Assembly: GCF_937880195.1 (NCBI RefSeq)
Contig: NZ_CALFLA010000050.1
Coordinates: 8,187 to 72,186 of the forward strand
Direction of reading: 5' to 3'
Length of the DNA stretch: 64,000 bases
Source of the DNA: an uncultured Blautia sp.
GTDB taxonomy: Bacteria > Bacillota > Clostridia > Lachnospirales > Lachnospiraceae
A program made the translations under genes and the position numbers. Numbering within the stretch: position 1 is the first letter of the stretch; each line of letters opens with the position of its first letter. Positions 16,703 to 26,000 of this stretch are shown piece by piece. The notes under the pieces are model-generated. The model was not told the DNA's origin, ran no database searches, and saw only the letters and a list, made by a program, of their open reading frames with translations.

Positions 16703-17287
16703 ATGGCAAAACAGAGATGGAAACCGGGAAATATGCTGTATCCTCTTCCTGTGGTCATGGTCAGCGTCTCTGACAAAGATGGAAAGGACGATATTATTAC
16801 TGTAGCATGGGCGGGAACCATATGTACAAATCCGCCTATGGTATCTATTTCCATCCGGCCGGAGAGGTATTCTTATCATATGATCCGTGAAACAGGGGAA
16901 TTTGTGATAAATCTGACAACCGAAGAGCTGGCGTTTGCTACGGATTACTGCGGAGTAAAATCAGGACGGGACGTGGACAAATTCAAAGAAACAAAACTTA
17001 CAAGAGAAAAGGCAGATAAGGTCCGGGCGCCTATGATAGGAGAGGCTCCGGTGAATATCGAATGCCGGGTTTGTAAGGTGGAGGAGCTTGGCTCCCATCA
17101 CATGTTTCTTGCAGAAGTAGTAGCAGTTCATGCAGACGAAGCATATATGGATGAAAAGAACCGTTTTGATCTGAACAGAGCAAAGCCCATTGTTTATTCT
17201 CATGGAGAATACCTTGGAACTGGCAGAAAATTGGGAAGTTTTGGATATAGTGTAAAAAAAGCGAAAAAAACAAACAAAAACCGGTGA
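16703..17287 (+). CDS. Flavin reductase-like (flavoredoxin) protein
   Basis: The 194-residue protein starts with the FMN-binding split-barrel pattern of the flavin reductase/flavoredoxin family: GNMLYPLPVVMVSVSDKDG, then TVAWAGTICTNPPMVSISI and YSYHMIRETGEFVINL. These proteins bind FMN and pass electrons to unidentified partners in anaerobes. The C-terminus is Lys-rich. AAGGAG lies just before the ATG and overlaps the end of the pyrophosphatase gene region. The physiological partner is unknown. Confidence 0.88.
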   Translation: MAKQRWKPGNMLYPLPVVMVSVSDKDGKDDIITVAWAGTICTNPPMVSISIRPERYSYHMIRETGEFVINLTTEELAFATDYCGVKSGRDVDKFKETKLTREKADKVRAPMIGEAPVNIECRVCKVEELGSHHMFLAEVVAVHADEAYMDEKNRFDLNRAKPIVYSHGEYLGTGRKLGSFGYSVKKAKKTNKNR

Positions 17288-17381
17288 AAAACCCTTGAAA
17301 AACCAGGGGGGATTGCAGAATAAGGCTTTTTATGGTAAAATAAAATTTGACTAAATGATAAATACTGTTTAAAGAGGATAT

Positions 17382-17891
17382 ATGAAAAAGAATATCACGT
17401 TAATAGGAATGCCTGGAGTGGGAAAAAGTACCATCGGCGTAGTCCTTGCCAAGGTTCTTGGCTATCAATTCCTGGATTCGGATCTTCTGATCCAGAAGCA
17501 GGAAGGAAGAAAGCTCCACCAGATCATTTCACAAGAAGGAAACGAAGGCTTTAAAATCATAGAAAACCGTGTCAATGCTTCGATTCAAGCAGAAGAAACG
17601 GTGATCGCCACAGGAGGAAGCGTGATCTACTGCCCGGAAGCAATGGAACACCTGAAATCCATAGGCACAGTTGTTTACCTGAAGCTTTCATTAGAGCCGC
17701 TTTCAAAGCGCCTTGGCAATCTGAAGGGAAGAGGCGTTCTCTTAAAGGAAGGACAGACCCTGGAAGATCTTTACAGGGAGAGAACTCCGCTGTATGAGAA
17801 GTATGCAGATCTTGTGATCGATGAAGAAGGGAAAGATCTTGAGGGATGTCTGCAGGCAGTTCTGGAAAAGCTGAACCGGCAAACAAGGTAA
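17382..17891 (+). CDS. aroK: Shikimate kinase
   Basis: AroK phosphorylates shikimate at O3 with ATP in the chorismate pathway. The 169-residue protein has Walker A GMPGVGKSTIG (about 8-18), shikimate-binding LDSDLLIQ and GGSVIYCPEA, and a lid region with LKGRGVLLKEGQTLEDLYRE, all near the family norm. Family members usually have Asp-Xaa-Asp at about 32-34; here it reads DSD. RBS AAAGAGG precedes the ATG. It stands alone rather than in an aro operon. Confidence 0.92.
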   Translation: MKKNITLIGMPGVGKSTIGVVLAKVLGYQFLDSDLLIQKQEGRKLHQIISQEGNEGFKIIENRVNASIQAEETVIATGGSVIYCPEAMEHLKSIGTVVYLKLSLEPLSKRLGNLKGRGVLLKEGQTLEDLYRERTPLYEKYADLVIDEEGKDLEGCLQAVLEKLNRQTR

Positions 17892-17939
17892 CTGTTGTGT
17901 ACGAGGGCGAGCGGAAGATAGGGAAACGTGAAATTTTTA

Positions 17940-17967
17940 TTTACAAATGTTAAAAATATGTTATAAT
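17940..17967 (+). promoter_or_regulatory. Probable murA promoter
   Basis: TTTACA, a 16-base spacer and TATAAT lie about 100 bases before the murA ATG. The transcript leader would be about 90 bases; no riboswitch pattern is recognised in it. Confidence 0.6.
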
Positions 17968-18065
17968 ATGATATTGAACATTTTAAGCATTTGTTATTTA
18001 GAGAAAAAAATCGTTTCTGAGGTTTGCTTCGGCTTACGGAGTGAAAATAATTATAGAGGTGTTTT

Positions 18066-19358
18066 ATGGAACAGTATGTAATTAAAGGTGGCAATCCGCT
18101 GGTTGGCGAGGTCGAGATCGGAGGAGCCAAAAACGCAGCGCTTGCAATCCTTTCTGCTGCAATCATGACGGATGAAACCATATTAATTGAGAATCTGCCT
18201 GACGTAAGAGACATTAATGTTCTGCTGGAAGCTATTGCAGGAATTGGAGCAAAGGTGGACCGTATTGATCGGTCTACAGTGAAGATCAATGGATCTACAA
18301 TTTCTGATATCAGCGTTGATTATGAATATATTAAAAAAATCCGTGCGTCCTATTATCTTCTGGGCGCCCTGCTTGGCAAATATAAACATGCGGAGGTTCC
18401 CCTTCCGGGAGGCTGCAATATCGGAAGCCGTCCCATTGACCAGCATCTGAAGGGATTCCGCGCTCTTGGAGCAAAGGTTGAGATCCTTCACGGCGCTATC
18501 ATGGCCAATGCGGAGAATCTTCATGGAAGCCATATTTTCCTGGACGTAGTGTCTGTAGGCGCTACCATTAATATTATGATGGCCGCTTCTATGGCTCCGG
18601 GAAGAACCATTATTGAGAATGCGGCTAGAGAGCCTCATGTAGTAGATGTTGCCAACTTCCTGAACAGTATGGGAGCAAACATCAAGGGAGCTGGAACAGA
18701 CGTGATCCGCATTAAGGGCGTTGAAAAGCTTCATCGTACGGAATACTCTATTATTCCAGATCAGATTGAAGCTGGAACATTTATGTTCGCAGCAGCAGCT
18801 ACAGGCGGAGACGTTACCGTAAAGAATGTAATTCCCAAACATCTTGAGGCAACCACAGCGAAGCTGGAAGAAATCGGATGTGAGGTAGAGGAATTTGACG
18901 ATGCTGTCCGTGTACGTGCAGCAAAGAGACTTCACAGAACTCACGTAAAGACCCTTCCTTATCCGGGATATCCTACAGATATGCAGCCTCAGATTGCTGT
19001 TACCCTTGCTCTTGCAGAGGGAACCAGCATTGTAACGGAAAGTATTTTTGAAAACCGTTTTAAATATGCAGATGAACTTTCCAGAATGGGAGCAAACATT
19101 AAGGTAGAGGGAAATTCTGCAATTATCGACGGTGTGCGTAAGCTGACAGGCGCAAGAGTCAGCGCGCCGGATCTTCGCGCAGGCGCAGCCCTTGTAATTG
19201 CGGGACTGGCAGCAGACGGAGTAACGGTTGTGGACGATATCGTTTATATCCAGAGAGGATATGAGAATTTTGAGGAGAAGCTGAGAAGTCTGGGCGCAGA
19301 GATCGAGAAGGTTTCCAGCGAAAAGGAAATCCAGAAATTCCGTCTCCGTGTAGGATGA
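18066..19358 (+). CDS. murA: UDP-N-acetylglucosamine 1-carboxyvinyltransferase
   Basis: MurA makes the first committed peptidoglycan precursor by moving enolpyruvate from PEP to UDP-GlcNAc. The 430-residue protein has the N-terminal [14 protein letters not shown] and the active-site loop [18 protein letters not shown], with the catalytic cysteine at residue 117. That cysteine is the target of fosfomycin, so the enzyme should be sensitive. Pro-Gly-Tyr-Pro-Thr-Asp-containing sequence near residue 300 and C-terminal [14 protein letters not shown] are typical. It is transcribed alone, followed by the SAM riboswitch region. Confidence 0.97.
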   Translation: MEQYVIKGGNPLVGEVEIGGAKNAALAILSAAIMTDETILIENLPDVRDINVLLEAIAGIGAKVDRIDRSTVKINGSTISDISVDYEYIKKIRASYYLLGALLGKYKHAEVPLPGGCNIGSRPIDQHLKGFRALGAKVEILHGAIMANAENLHGSHIFLDVVSVGATINIMMAASMAPGRTIIENAAREPHVVDVANFLNSMGANIKGAGTDVIRIKGVEKLHRTEYSIIPDQIEAGTFMFAAAATGGDVTVKNVIPKHLEATTAKLEEIGCEVEEFDDAVRVRAAKRLHRTHVKTLPYPGYPTDMQPQIAVTLALAEGTSIVTESIFENRFKYADELSRMGANIKVEGNSAIIDGVRKLTGARVSAPDLRAGAALVIAGLAADGVTVVDDIVYIQRGYENFEEKLRSLGAEIEKVSSEKEIQKFRLRVG

Positions 19359-19439
19359 TTTTGTTCATAAAATATTAATACCTTTATTCTTGACAAAAAG
19401 AAAAAATAAGTATATTGTAAGGTTTGTTACAAAATAATA

Positions 19440-19600
19440 AAGAGCGGCCTTTTATTCAGAGTGGTGGAGATACAAAGGATCTGTGAAGCCACGGCAACCC
19501 CTTTATTGAGGAAGGTGCCAGCCTGAGCGAGTGATCGAACAATAAGAGGATTGAAAGATAAATTCAGACAGTCCGATTATGCGGGCTGTCTCTTTTGATT
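19440..19600 (+). ncRNA. SAM-I (S-box) riboswitch with terminator
   Basis: The leader of metK carries the S-box core: P1 arms CCTTTTATT (19448-19456) and AATAAGAGG (19541-19549) pair over nine bases. Inside lie AGAGTGGTGGAGA, TGTGAAGCCACGGCAACC and GGTGCCAGCC, which are the conserved SAM-I elements. The expression platform is a hairpin, GACAGTCCG (19567-19575) with CGGGCTGTC (19582-19590), followed by TCTTTTGATTT. When SAM is bound, P1 should be stable and the terminator should form, lowering metK. Confidence 0.93.
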
Positions 19601-19620
19601 TAAAGAAAGGAAAATACACA

Positions 19621-20799
19621 ATGGAGAAAATTTTATTTACTTCTGAATCAGTAACTGAAGGTCATCCAGACAAAATGTGCGACGCTATTTCCGACGCCAT
19701 TCTTGACGCTCTTATTGAGCAGGATCCCATGAGCCGCGTAGCTTGCGAGACAGCAACTACAACAGGTCTTGTTCTTGTTATGGGTGAGATCACAACAAAC
19801 GGTTATGTTGACATTCAGAAAATCGTAAGAGATACGGTAAGAGAGATTGGATATACTCGTGGAAAATACGGTTTTGACGCAGATACCTGCGCAGTGATCA
19901 CAGCCATTGACGAGCAGTCTGCAGATATTGCTCTTGGCGTAGATAAGGCTCTGGAAGCAAAAATGGGCGAAGACGAGATCGACGCTATTGGAGCGGGAGA
20001 CCAGGGAATCCAGTTTGGTTATGCTTCCAATGAGACAGAAGAATATATGCCTTATGCCATTAATATGGCTCATAAGCTTGCCCGTCAGCTTACAAAGATC
20101 CGTAAGGACGGAACACTTGATTATTTAAGACCTGATGGAAAAACACAGGTGACAGTAGAATATAACGAAGAGGGAAAACCGGTTCGTATTGACGCGGTAG
20201 TCTGCTCTACCCAGCATGATCCTGAGGTTACTCAGGAACAGATCCATGAGGACATTAAGAAATATGTATTTGACGCCATTATCCCGGAGGATATGGTAGA
20301 TGAAAACACAAAATACTTTATTAACCCTACAGGGCGTTTTGTGATTGGCGGACCTCACGGAGACAGCGGACTTACAGGCCGTAAGATCATTGTTGATACT
20401 TATGGCGGAACAGGCCGTCACGGCGGCGGAGCTTTTTCTGGAAAAGATTGTACAAAGGTTGACCGTTCTGCAGCATATGCAGCCCGTTATGTTGCAAAGA
20501 ACATTGTTGCAGCAGGTCTTGCAGACAAGTGTGAAATCCAGCTTTCTTACGCGATCGGCGTAGCGCAGCCAACGTCTATTAACGTAGAAACCTTTGGAAC
20601 AGGAAAACTTTCCGATACAAAACTTGTAGAGATCATCCGGGAAAACTTTGATCTTCGTCCGGCAGGAATCATCCGTATGCTTGATCTGAGAAGACCGATC
20701 TACAAACAGACAGCAGCTTACGGACATTTTGGACGTACAGATGTAGATCTTCCGTGGGAGAAACTTGACAAAGTAGAGGATCTTAAAAAATACCTCTAA
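19621..20799 (+). CDS. metK: S-adenosylmethionine synthase
   Basis: MetK makes SAM from methionine and ATP. The 392-residue protein has the family's signature start ([17 protein letters not shown]), [12 protein letters not shown] at about 120-131 and the phosphate-binding GGGAFSGKD near 270. The ATG at 19621 follows AGAAAGGAAAA; a longer frame from 19579 begins inside the riboswitch terminator and is rejected. Expression should be turned off by its own product through the SAM-I riboswitch. A terminator follows at 20876-20918. Confidence 0.98.
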   Translation: MEKILFTSESVTEGHPDKMCDAISDAILDALIEQDPMSRVACETATTTGLVLVMGEITTNGYVDIQKIVRDTVREIGYTRGKYGFDADTCAVITAIDEQSADIALGVDKALEAKMGEDEIDAIGAGDQGIQFGYASNETEEYMPYAINMAHKLARQLTKIRKDGTLDYLRPDGKTQVTVEYNEEGKPVRIDAVVCSTQHDPEVTQEQIHEDIKKYVFDAIIPEDMVDENTKYFINPTGRFVIGGPHGDSGLTGRKIIVDTYGGTGRHGGGAFSGKDCTKVDRSAAYAARYVAKNIVAAGLADKCEIQLSYAIGVAQPTSINVETFGTGKLSDTKLVEIIRENFDLRPAGIIRMLDLRRPIYKQTAAYGHFGRTDVDLPWEKLDKVEDLKKYL

Positions 20800-20842
20800 T
20801 GAATCTAAAGCTGTTATGAACAGCAACGATTTTATAGAAAGT

Positions 20843-20874
20843 TTAGACATAGAAATATAACCATGTGATATAAT
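20843..20874 (+). promoter_or_regulatory. Promoter of the two-component operon
   Basis: TGATATAAT (extended -10, TATAAT at 20869-20874) with a weak -35-like TTAGAC upstream. Transcription would start near 20881, inside the left arm of the following terminator hairpin. Confidence 0.5.
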
Positions 20875-20875
20875 G

Positions 20876-20918
20876 AACGCATAGGCGGTAAATTTATTTG
20901 CTGCCATGCGTTTTTTTT
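20876..20918 (+). terminator. Terminator after metK
   Basis: AACGCAT (20876-20882) pairs with ATGCGTT (20906-20912), with GGC/GCC pairing inside, and runs into TTTTTTTT. A transcript from the promoter just upstream would lack much of the left arm and so would read through. Confidence 0.75.
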
Positions 20919-20921
20919 ACT

Positions 20922-20967
20922 TAATAGGAAAGTAGTACATTCTGCTTCTACATTAACTTTCCTATTA
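20922..20967. repeat. 12-bp perfect inverted repeat before the histidine kinase gene
   Basis: TAATAGGAAAGT (20922-20933) is repeated in inverse as ACTTTCCTATTA (20956-20967), 22 bases apart and about 40 bases before the kinase ATG. It could be an operator for the response regulator or a leader hairpin. No second copy was noticed in the window. Confidence 0.6.
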
Positions 20968-21006
20968 CGTAAGAATATTATAACACCAGAAACAGAGGAA
21001 TTTTCT

Positions 21007-22173
21007 ATGAAATTACGGACAAGAATCATTGTAGGATTTCTTATGATCATACTGGTTCCCCTTCTTTTGTCAGCGGCTACTCTTCATGGATTTCGGGAAT
21101 CTCAGATCCGCAATGCAGAAAAGGCGGGAGCAGTGAAGGAAGCTGCCTCAGAATATGATTATGATTACGGCATTACGATTTCAGATTCTGAAACAAGCCA
21201 GGACGGTATACAGATCATGACAAAGGATCTTTTTGTATCAGCCCTTGTGATCCTTGTTTTTACCGGGCTTTCTGTAGGATTGTGGATTTACAGAAGTATA
21301 GCTACGCCTCTGGTGAAGCTCCGCAAAGCGACCCAGAATATCAAAGACGGCAATCTTGATTTTGTTCTGGATGTGGATGGATCGGATGAGTTTTCTGAAC
21401 TGTGCCGGGATTTTGAGGAGATGCGGCGGAGATTGAAGGAATCTGCAGAAGAAAAGATTGTCATGGACAAAGAAAACAAAGAGCTGATCAGTAATATTTC
21501 CCATGATCTAAAAACTCCGATTACAGCAGTAAAGGGATATGTAGAAGGAATTATGGATGGCGTTGCAGATACGCCGGAGAAGATGGACCGTTATGTAAAA
21601 ACCATTTATAACAAAACCAATGAAATGGATCATTTGATCAATGAGCTGACTTTTTATTCCAAAATCGACACCAACAGGATTCCTTATACTTTCAGTAAGC
21701 TGAATGTGGACGATTATTTTTCGGACTGCGCAGAGGAAGTGGGACTGGAACTGGAAACAAGAGGAATCCAGCTTTATTATGCCAATTATGTAGACCGTAA
21801 CGTGCAGGTGATCGCAGACGGAGAGCAGATCCGCCGTGTGATCCACAACATTATTGGCAATGCTATTAAATATATGGATAAAGATAAGGGTGTGATCCAG
21901 ATCCGTGTTAAGGATGTAGGAGATTTTGTCCAGGTAGAGATTGAGGACAACGGTAAAGGAATCGCGTCCAAGGATCTAAGCTATATATTTGACAGGTTTT
22001 ACAGAACGGATGTATCCAGAAATTCCTCTAAGGGAGGAAGCGGGATCGGACTTTCTATTGTACGTAAGATCATTGAGGATCATGGGGGCAAGGTATGGGC
22101 AACCAGCCGAGAGGGAATCGGCACGATCATGTACTTTGTATTGAGAAAATATCAGGAGGTACCAGTGAAATGA
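21007..22173 (+). CDS. Sensor histidine kinase (HAMP, HisKA, HATPase)
   Basis: The 388-residue kinase has TM1 (about 7-28), a short outside loop of about 45 residues, TM2 (about 77-98) and a HAMP domain. The dimerisation box is SNISHDLKTPITAVKGY, with the phosphoacceptor His at 166. The ATPase domain shows the N box (HNIIGNAIKYMD), DNGKGI, FYRTDVSR and GGSGIGLSIVRKI. The tiny sensor loop suggests it senses the membrane or a small ligand, as in cell-envelope stress kinases; the signal is unknown. It precedes its regulator with a 4-base ATGA overlap. Confidence 0.94.
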   Translation: MKLRTRIIVGFLMIILVPLLLSAATLHGFRESQIRNAEKAGAVKEAASEYDYDYGITISDSETSQDGIQIMTKDLFVSALVILVFTGLSVGLWIYRSIATPLVKLRKATQNIKDGNLDFVLDVDGSDEFSELCRDFEEMRRRLKESAEEKIVMDKENKELISNISHDLKTPITAVKGYVEGIMDGVADTPEKMDRYVKTIYNKTNEMDHLINELTFYSKIDTNRIPYTFSKLNVDDYFSDCAEEVGLELETRGIQLYYANYVDRNVQVIADGEQIRRVIHNIIGNAIKYMDKDKGVIQIRVKDVGDFVQVEIEDNGKGIASKDLSYIFDRFYRTDVSRNSSKGGSGIGLSIVRKIIEDHGGKVWATSREGIGTIMYFVLRKYQEVPVK

Positions 22174-22859
22174 GTAAAATACTGATCATTGAGGATGAAG
22201 AGGCAATCGCAGATCTTGAGAAGGATTATCTGGAACTTTCGGGGTTTGATGTGGAGATTGCAAACAGGGGAGATGTGGGACTTCGTAAGGCTATGAGCGA
22301 GGAATATGATCTGATCATCCTTGATCTGATGCTTCCAGAGGTAGACGGATTTGAGATCTGTAAGCAGGTTCGACAGGAAAAGAATACTCCCATTATTATG
22401 GTTTCTGCAAAAAAGGACGATATTGACAAGATCCGGGGACTGGGTCTTGGGGCGGACGATTATATGACAAAGCCCTTTAGTCCAAGCGAGCTTGTGGCAA
22501 GGGTAAAGGCCCATATGGAGAGATATAACCGTCTGGTAGGTTCCGGCACAGTAAAAAATGATATTATCGAGATCCGGGGAATCAAGATTGATAAGACTGC
22601 AAGACGGGTATGGGTAAACGGGGAAGAAACCACCTTTACCACAAAGGAATTTGACCTTCTTACCTTTCTTGCTGAAAATCCGAACCGGGTGTTTACCAAG
22701 GACGAGCTATTTCGGGAAATCTGGGCAATGGAGTCTGTAGGAGACATTGCTACGGTAACAGTCCATATCAAAAAAATAAGAGAAAAGATTGAATTTAATA
22801 CAGCCAAGCCTCAGTACATTGAGACAATCTGGGGAGTGGGATACCGATTTAAGGTTTAA
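22170..22859 (+). CDS. OmpR-family response regulator
   Basis: The 229-residue regulator has a receiver domain (ILIIEDEEAIADLEKDYL, phosphoacceptor Asp 52 in LDLMLPEVDGFE, Lys in TKPFSP) and a C-terminal winged-helix DNA-binding domain with ELFREIWAMESVGDIATVTVHI. The start ATG overlaps the kinase stop, and AGGAGGT lies about 12 bases before it inside the kinase gene. An in-frame start further upstream at 22095 would lie deep in the kinase gene and is rejected. A long hairpin terminator follows. Confidence 0.95.
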   Translation: MSKILIIEDEEAIADLEKDYLELSGFDVEIANRGDVGLRKAMSEEYDLIILDLMLPEVDGFEICKQVRQEKNTPIIMVSAKKDDIDKIRGLGLGADDYMTKPFSPSELVARVKAHMERYNRLVGSGTVKNDIIEIRGIKIDKTARRVWVNGEETTFTTKEFDLLTFLAENPNRVFTKDELFREIWAMESVGDIATVTVHIKKIREKIEFNTAKPQYIETIWGVGYRFKV

Positions 22860-22869
22860 AGAAGCTGAT

Positions 22870-22938
22870 AAAAGGCAGGTTTTGCAGCAACGGCATGGAA
22901 ATGCAGAAACGTTGCTCATCCTGCCTTTTGATTTTTTA
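22870..22938 (+). terminator. Terminator after the two-component operon
   Basis: AAAAGGCAGG (22870-22879) pairs with CCTGCCTTTT (22920-22929), with a second inner stem (GCAACG/CGTTGC), then GATTTTTT. The remainder of the 400-base gap up to 23264 holds the promoter described next and a 63-codon frame (23042-23233) with no ribosome binding site, which I do not accept as a gene. Confidence 0.85.
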
Positions 22939-23045
22939 AATAAAAGAAAGATGTCTGATTCATCCTGTTTTGGCGTGTTTATCCTTATTTTCCAAATAGA
23001 AACTGGATGAAACAATAAAAATCAATAAAAAATGATATAAAATGA

Positions 23046-23074
23046 TTGACAAATATGTAGAAAATTGTTATACT
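23046..23074 (+). promoter_or_regulatory. Promoter of the peptide ABC transporter operon
   Basis: TTGACA, a 17-base spacer and TATACT form a near-perfect vegetative promoter 190 bases before the binding-protein gene, leaving a long AT-rich leader in which I see no known riboswitch. Confidence 0.75.
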
Positions 23075-23263
23075 AAATCCAACAAATTTGGTGAAAGTAT
23101 TTTTTATGAGTATGCAAAGGGGCATGTTTTAATTTTAAATTTTCGTTTAGATAATAAGAACATTGCAAAAGAGCAAAAAGTAGGAAGTGCTTTTTTTGTA
23201 CCCTTATTTCACTATGAAATTGTAACTTATTAACAAATAAACCAAGAAAAAGGAGAGAGACTT

Positions 23264-24874
23264 ATGAAGAATCGTAAAAGAGTTCTCGCAGCCCTTCTGG
23301 CAGGCGTTATGACTCTGTCTATGGGCACAACAGTATTCGCAGCAGCAGAAGACGGATACGCAGTAAAGGCAACAAACACAGACGCAAAATCTAAAGATAA
23401 CGATCTTGTGATCGCTATTGAGGGAAGTGTAAGCTCCATGGACCCGGCAAACATTCCTGATACCAATGCAATCTCTGCAACACGCGGATGCTATGAGATG
23501 CTGGTGACATTTAATGAGAAGCAGGAGCTGGAAGGACAGCTTGCAGAGTCATGGGATGTTTCTGAGGATTCCCTTACTTATACATTCCACCTTCGCGAAG
23601 GCGTTAAGTTCTCTGACGGAACAGACTTTAACGCAGCAGCTGTAGTAGCAAACTATGAGCGTATTATTGACCCGGAGAACAACCTTCGTCAGAGAAGAAC
23701 TTATGTTGTTGCTCAGCCGGACGGAACAGAAAAATTCCGTGTAGAGAGCATTGAAACACCGGATGACTATACAGTTGTATTTAAGCTTTCTGAAGCATGG
23801 TCTCCGTTTATTAACCGTATGACACAGTTCTGCCAGATCAGCCCGGCTGCTCTGGAAGAGTACGGCAACGACATTATGAACCATCCGGTAGGAACAGGCC
23901 CGTTCATCTGCACAGAGTGGGAGGAAGGCGATCATACAACATTTGAGCGCAATGAAGATTACTGGGGCGAGAAGGCTTCTGTAGATACTGTTACCATTAA
24001 AGAGGTTCCGGAGGCAGGTTCCCGTACTGCTATGCTGCAGACAGGCGAAGCAGACCTTGTTTATCCTATGCCTGCAGACCAGATTGCAGCAATCCAGGGA
24101 AATGATGATGTAAACGTACTTGCAGCAGATTCTAACATTATGAGATATGTAACTCTGAATATGGATCTTCCTGAGCTGAAAGACGAAAAAGTACGTCAGG
24201 CTATGAACTATGCTATTGATAAAGATGCTTATGTTCAGCTGATGTATTCAGGATATGCAAAACCTGCAACGTCTATCGTTCCATCTATTATCGGAGGATA
24301 CAAAGAGCAGACTCCTTATACTTACGACGTAGAAAAAGCAAAAGAGCTTATGAAAGAAGCTGGCTATGAGGATGGATTCAAACTTACTCTCTGGGGCGAC
24401 AACACAACTCAGGAAGTTAAGGGTATGACATTCATCAAACAGATGCTTTCTCAGATCAATATTGATGTAGAAGTTCTTCCAATGGAGCCGGCTACTATCA
24501 ATGATAAGATCTATGTAGAAAAAGAAGACGCAGAGATCAATATGTGGTATGTAAACTGGTCCGCATCTGACTTTACTATGGACGGATCTGTTCGTTCCCT
24601 GCTTTACAGCTCTATGGTACCGCCTACAAGCGCTAATACTGCATACTATGTAAACGAAGACTTTGACAAGCTTCTTGACGAAGGTCTTGCAACTGCAGAC
24701 CCGGACAAGCAGGCAGAGATTTACGGCGAAGCTCAGACAATGGCATGGGAGGCAGCTCCATGGCTCTTCCTTGGAAACGACCAGATTCTCTATGCTGCTA
24801 AGTCTTATCTGTCAGGCGCATATGTATCTCCAGACGGAGCATTTAACTTTACACATGCAGAGCTTGCACAGTAA
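23264..24874 (+). CDS. Peptide/oligosaccharide ABC transporter substrate-binding protein
   Basis: The 536-residue protein belongs to the SBP_bac_5 family that binds di- or oligopeptides, and in some gut bacteria nickel or oligosaccharides. A Sec signal peptide is clear (MKNRKRVLAALLAGVMTL, cleavage after VFA). Family patterns include NDLVIAIEGSVSSMDPANI, TYTFHLREGVKFSDGTDFNA and VRQAMNYAIDKDA. There is no lipobox cysteine, unusual for a Gram-positive binding protein. It is the first gene of a five-gene transporter operon; a strong hairpin after it should raise its level relative to the permeases. The ligand is unknown. Confidence 0.92.
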   Translation: MKNRKRVLAALLAGVMTLSMGTTVFAAAEDGYAVKATNTDAKSKDNDLVIAIEGSVSSMDPANIPDTNAISATRGCYEMLVTFNEKQELEGQLAESWDVSEDSLTYTFHLREGVKFSDGTDFNAAAVVANYERIIDPENNLRQRRTYVVAQPDGTEKFRVESIETPDDYTVVFKLSEAWSPFINRMTQFCQISPAALEEYGNDIMNHPVGTGPFICTEWEEGDHTTFERNEDYWGEKASVDTVTIKEVPEAGSRTAMLQTGEADLVYPMPADQIAAIQGNDDVNVLAADSNIMRYVTLNMDLPELKDEKVRQAMNYAIDKDAYVQLMYSGYAKPATSIVPSIIGGYKEQTPYTYDVEKAKELMKEAGYEDGFKLTLWGDNTTQEVKGMTFIKQMLSQINIDVEVLPMEPATINDKIYVEKEDAEINMWYVNWSASDFTMDGSVRSLLYSSMVPPTSANTAYYVNEDFDKLLDEGLATADPDKQAEIYGEAQTMAWEAAPWLFLGNDQILYAAKSYLSGAYVSPDGAFNFTHAELAQ

Positions 24875-24951
24875 GGAAAACAAAAATGAATAGGTAACTG
24901 GGGCGACAGGCGCCGCAGCGAAATATGACAGAACGAAGACGTTCTGAGTAG

Positions 24952-25009
24952 GAAACTGCCGTTCAGCCGTCTGTGACCATTCACAGATGGGCGGGCGGCA
25001 GTTTCTTTT
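24952..25009 (+). terminator. Attenuator hairpin between binding protein and permease genes
   Basis: GAAACTGCC (24952-24960) pairs with GGCAGTTTC (24997-25005), followed by TTTTCC. An inner stem (CGTCTGTG with CACAGATGG) strengthens it. It is likely a partial terminator or a 3' stabiliser for the binding-protein mRNA. Confidence 0.7.
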
Positions 25010-25068
25010 CCTGTGTGATATATGAAGCAGAAAAGAATTTTTATAACTATCAGACTGGAGGTAATAAA

Positions 25069-25989
25069 ATGGGCAAATATTTTTGTAAGCGTGTAGCAAG
25101 CGCGATCCCACTCCTGCTTGTAATTTCATTTGTGGTATTTATGTTCATCCACATGATTCCGGGCGATCCCGCCAGAATGATCGCAGGTCAGGATGCGACA
25201 AAGGAAGATGTAGAAGTAGTAAGGGAACAGCTTGGATTAAACGAGCCGCTGCTTGTTCAGTACGGACATTACATGAAAGGTCTTTTTACAGGAGATCTTG
25301 GCGATTCCATTAAAAATGGAAAAACTGTTGTTGAGACAATCGCGCCGAGACTGAAACCGACCATTATGCTGACAGTATCCGCTATGATCTGGGCAACGAT
25401 CATTGGAATTGCCCTTGGTATTATTTCTGCGGTATTCCATGGAAGAGCCCTTGATTATATTGGAATGATCATTGCTATTTCAGGTATATCCGTTCCAAGT
25501 TTCTGGTTGGGACTGGAGCTGATCCAAGGATTTTCTGTTGCTCTTAACTGGCTGCCTACAGGAGGTCTGGATTCCTGGCAGAGCTACATTCTTCCATCCA
25601 TTACTATGGGAGCCGGAATCATGGCTGTTCTTGGAAGATTTACCAGATCTACCATGCTGGAAACCATGCGTGAGGACTATGTACGTACAGCCCGCGCAAA
25701 AGGCTTAAAGGAAACCCTTGTTGTTATGCGTCATGCATTCAAAAACTCTCTGATTGAGATCATCACTGTTGCCGGACTTCAGATCGGCGGTCTTCTTTCC
25801 GGTTCCGTTATGGCAGAAACCGTATTCTCCATTCCGGGCCTTGGCCGTCTTCTGGTAGATTCCATTAACTTCCGTGATTATAAGGTAGTACAGGCCCTGC
25901 TTCTTTTCTTTGCGGCAGAGTATATTGTGATCAACCTGATCGTGGACGTTCTTTATGGAGTAATCAATCCGAAAATTCGCTATAACTAG
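25069..25989 (+). CDS. ABC transporter permease, DppB/OppB type
   Basis: The 306-residue membrane protein starts MGKYFCKRVASAIPLLLVIS and carries the family's FIHMIPGDPARMI, the cytoplasmic EAA-like loop with YVRTARAKGLKE and the C-terminal GVINPKIRYN. It has six predicted TM segments. I use the ATG at 25069, which has GGAGG before it; the frame open from 24973 runs through the attenuator hairpin. It pairs with the DppC-type permease 11 bases downstream. Confidence 0.94.
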   Translation: MGKYFCKRVASAIPLLLVISFVVFMFIHMIPGDPARMIAGQDATKEDVEVVREQLGLNEPLLVQYGHYMKGLFTGDLGDSIKNGKTVVETIAPRLKPTIMLTVSAMIWATIIGIALGIISAVFHGRALDYIGMIIAISGISVPSFWLGLELIQGFSVALNWLPTGGLDSWQSYILPSITMGAGIMAVLGRFTRSTMLETMREDYVRTARAKGLKETLVVMRHAFKNSLIEIITVAGLQIGGLLSGSVMAETVFSIPGLGRLLVDSINFRDYKVVQALLLFFAAEYIVINLIVDVLYGVINPKIRYN

Positions 25990-26000
25990 GAGGAAAAAAC

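Noticed and set aside
17288..17381. Possible terminator after the flavoredoxin gene
   Set aside because: CCCTTG/CAGGGG pairing is short and has no T-tract.
23042..23233. 63-codon frame before the peptide transporter
   Set aside because: It starts at the promoter itself (overlaps the -35), has no ribosome binding site and shows no family resemblance.
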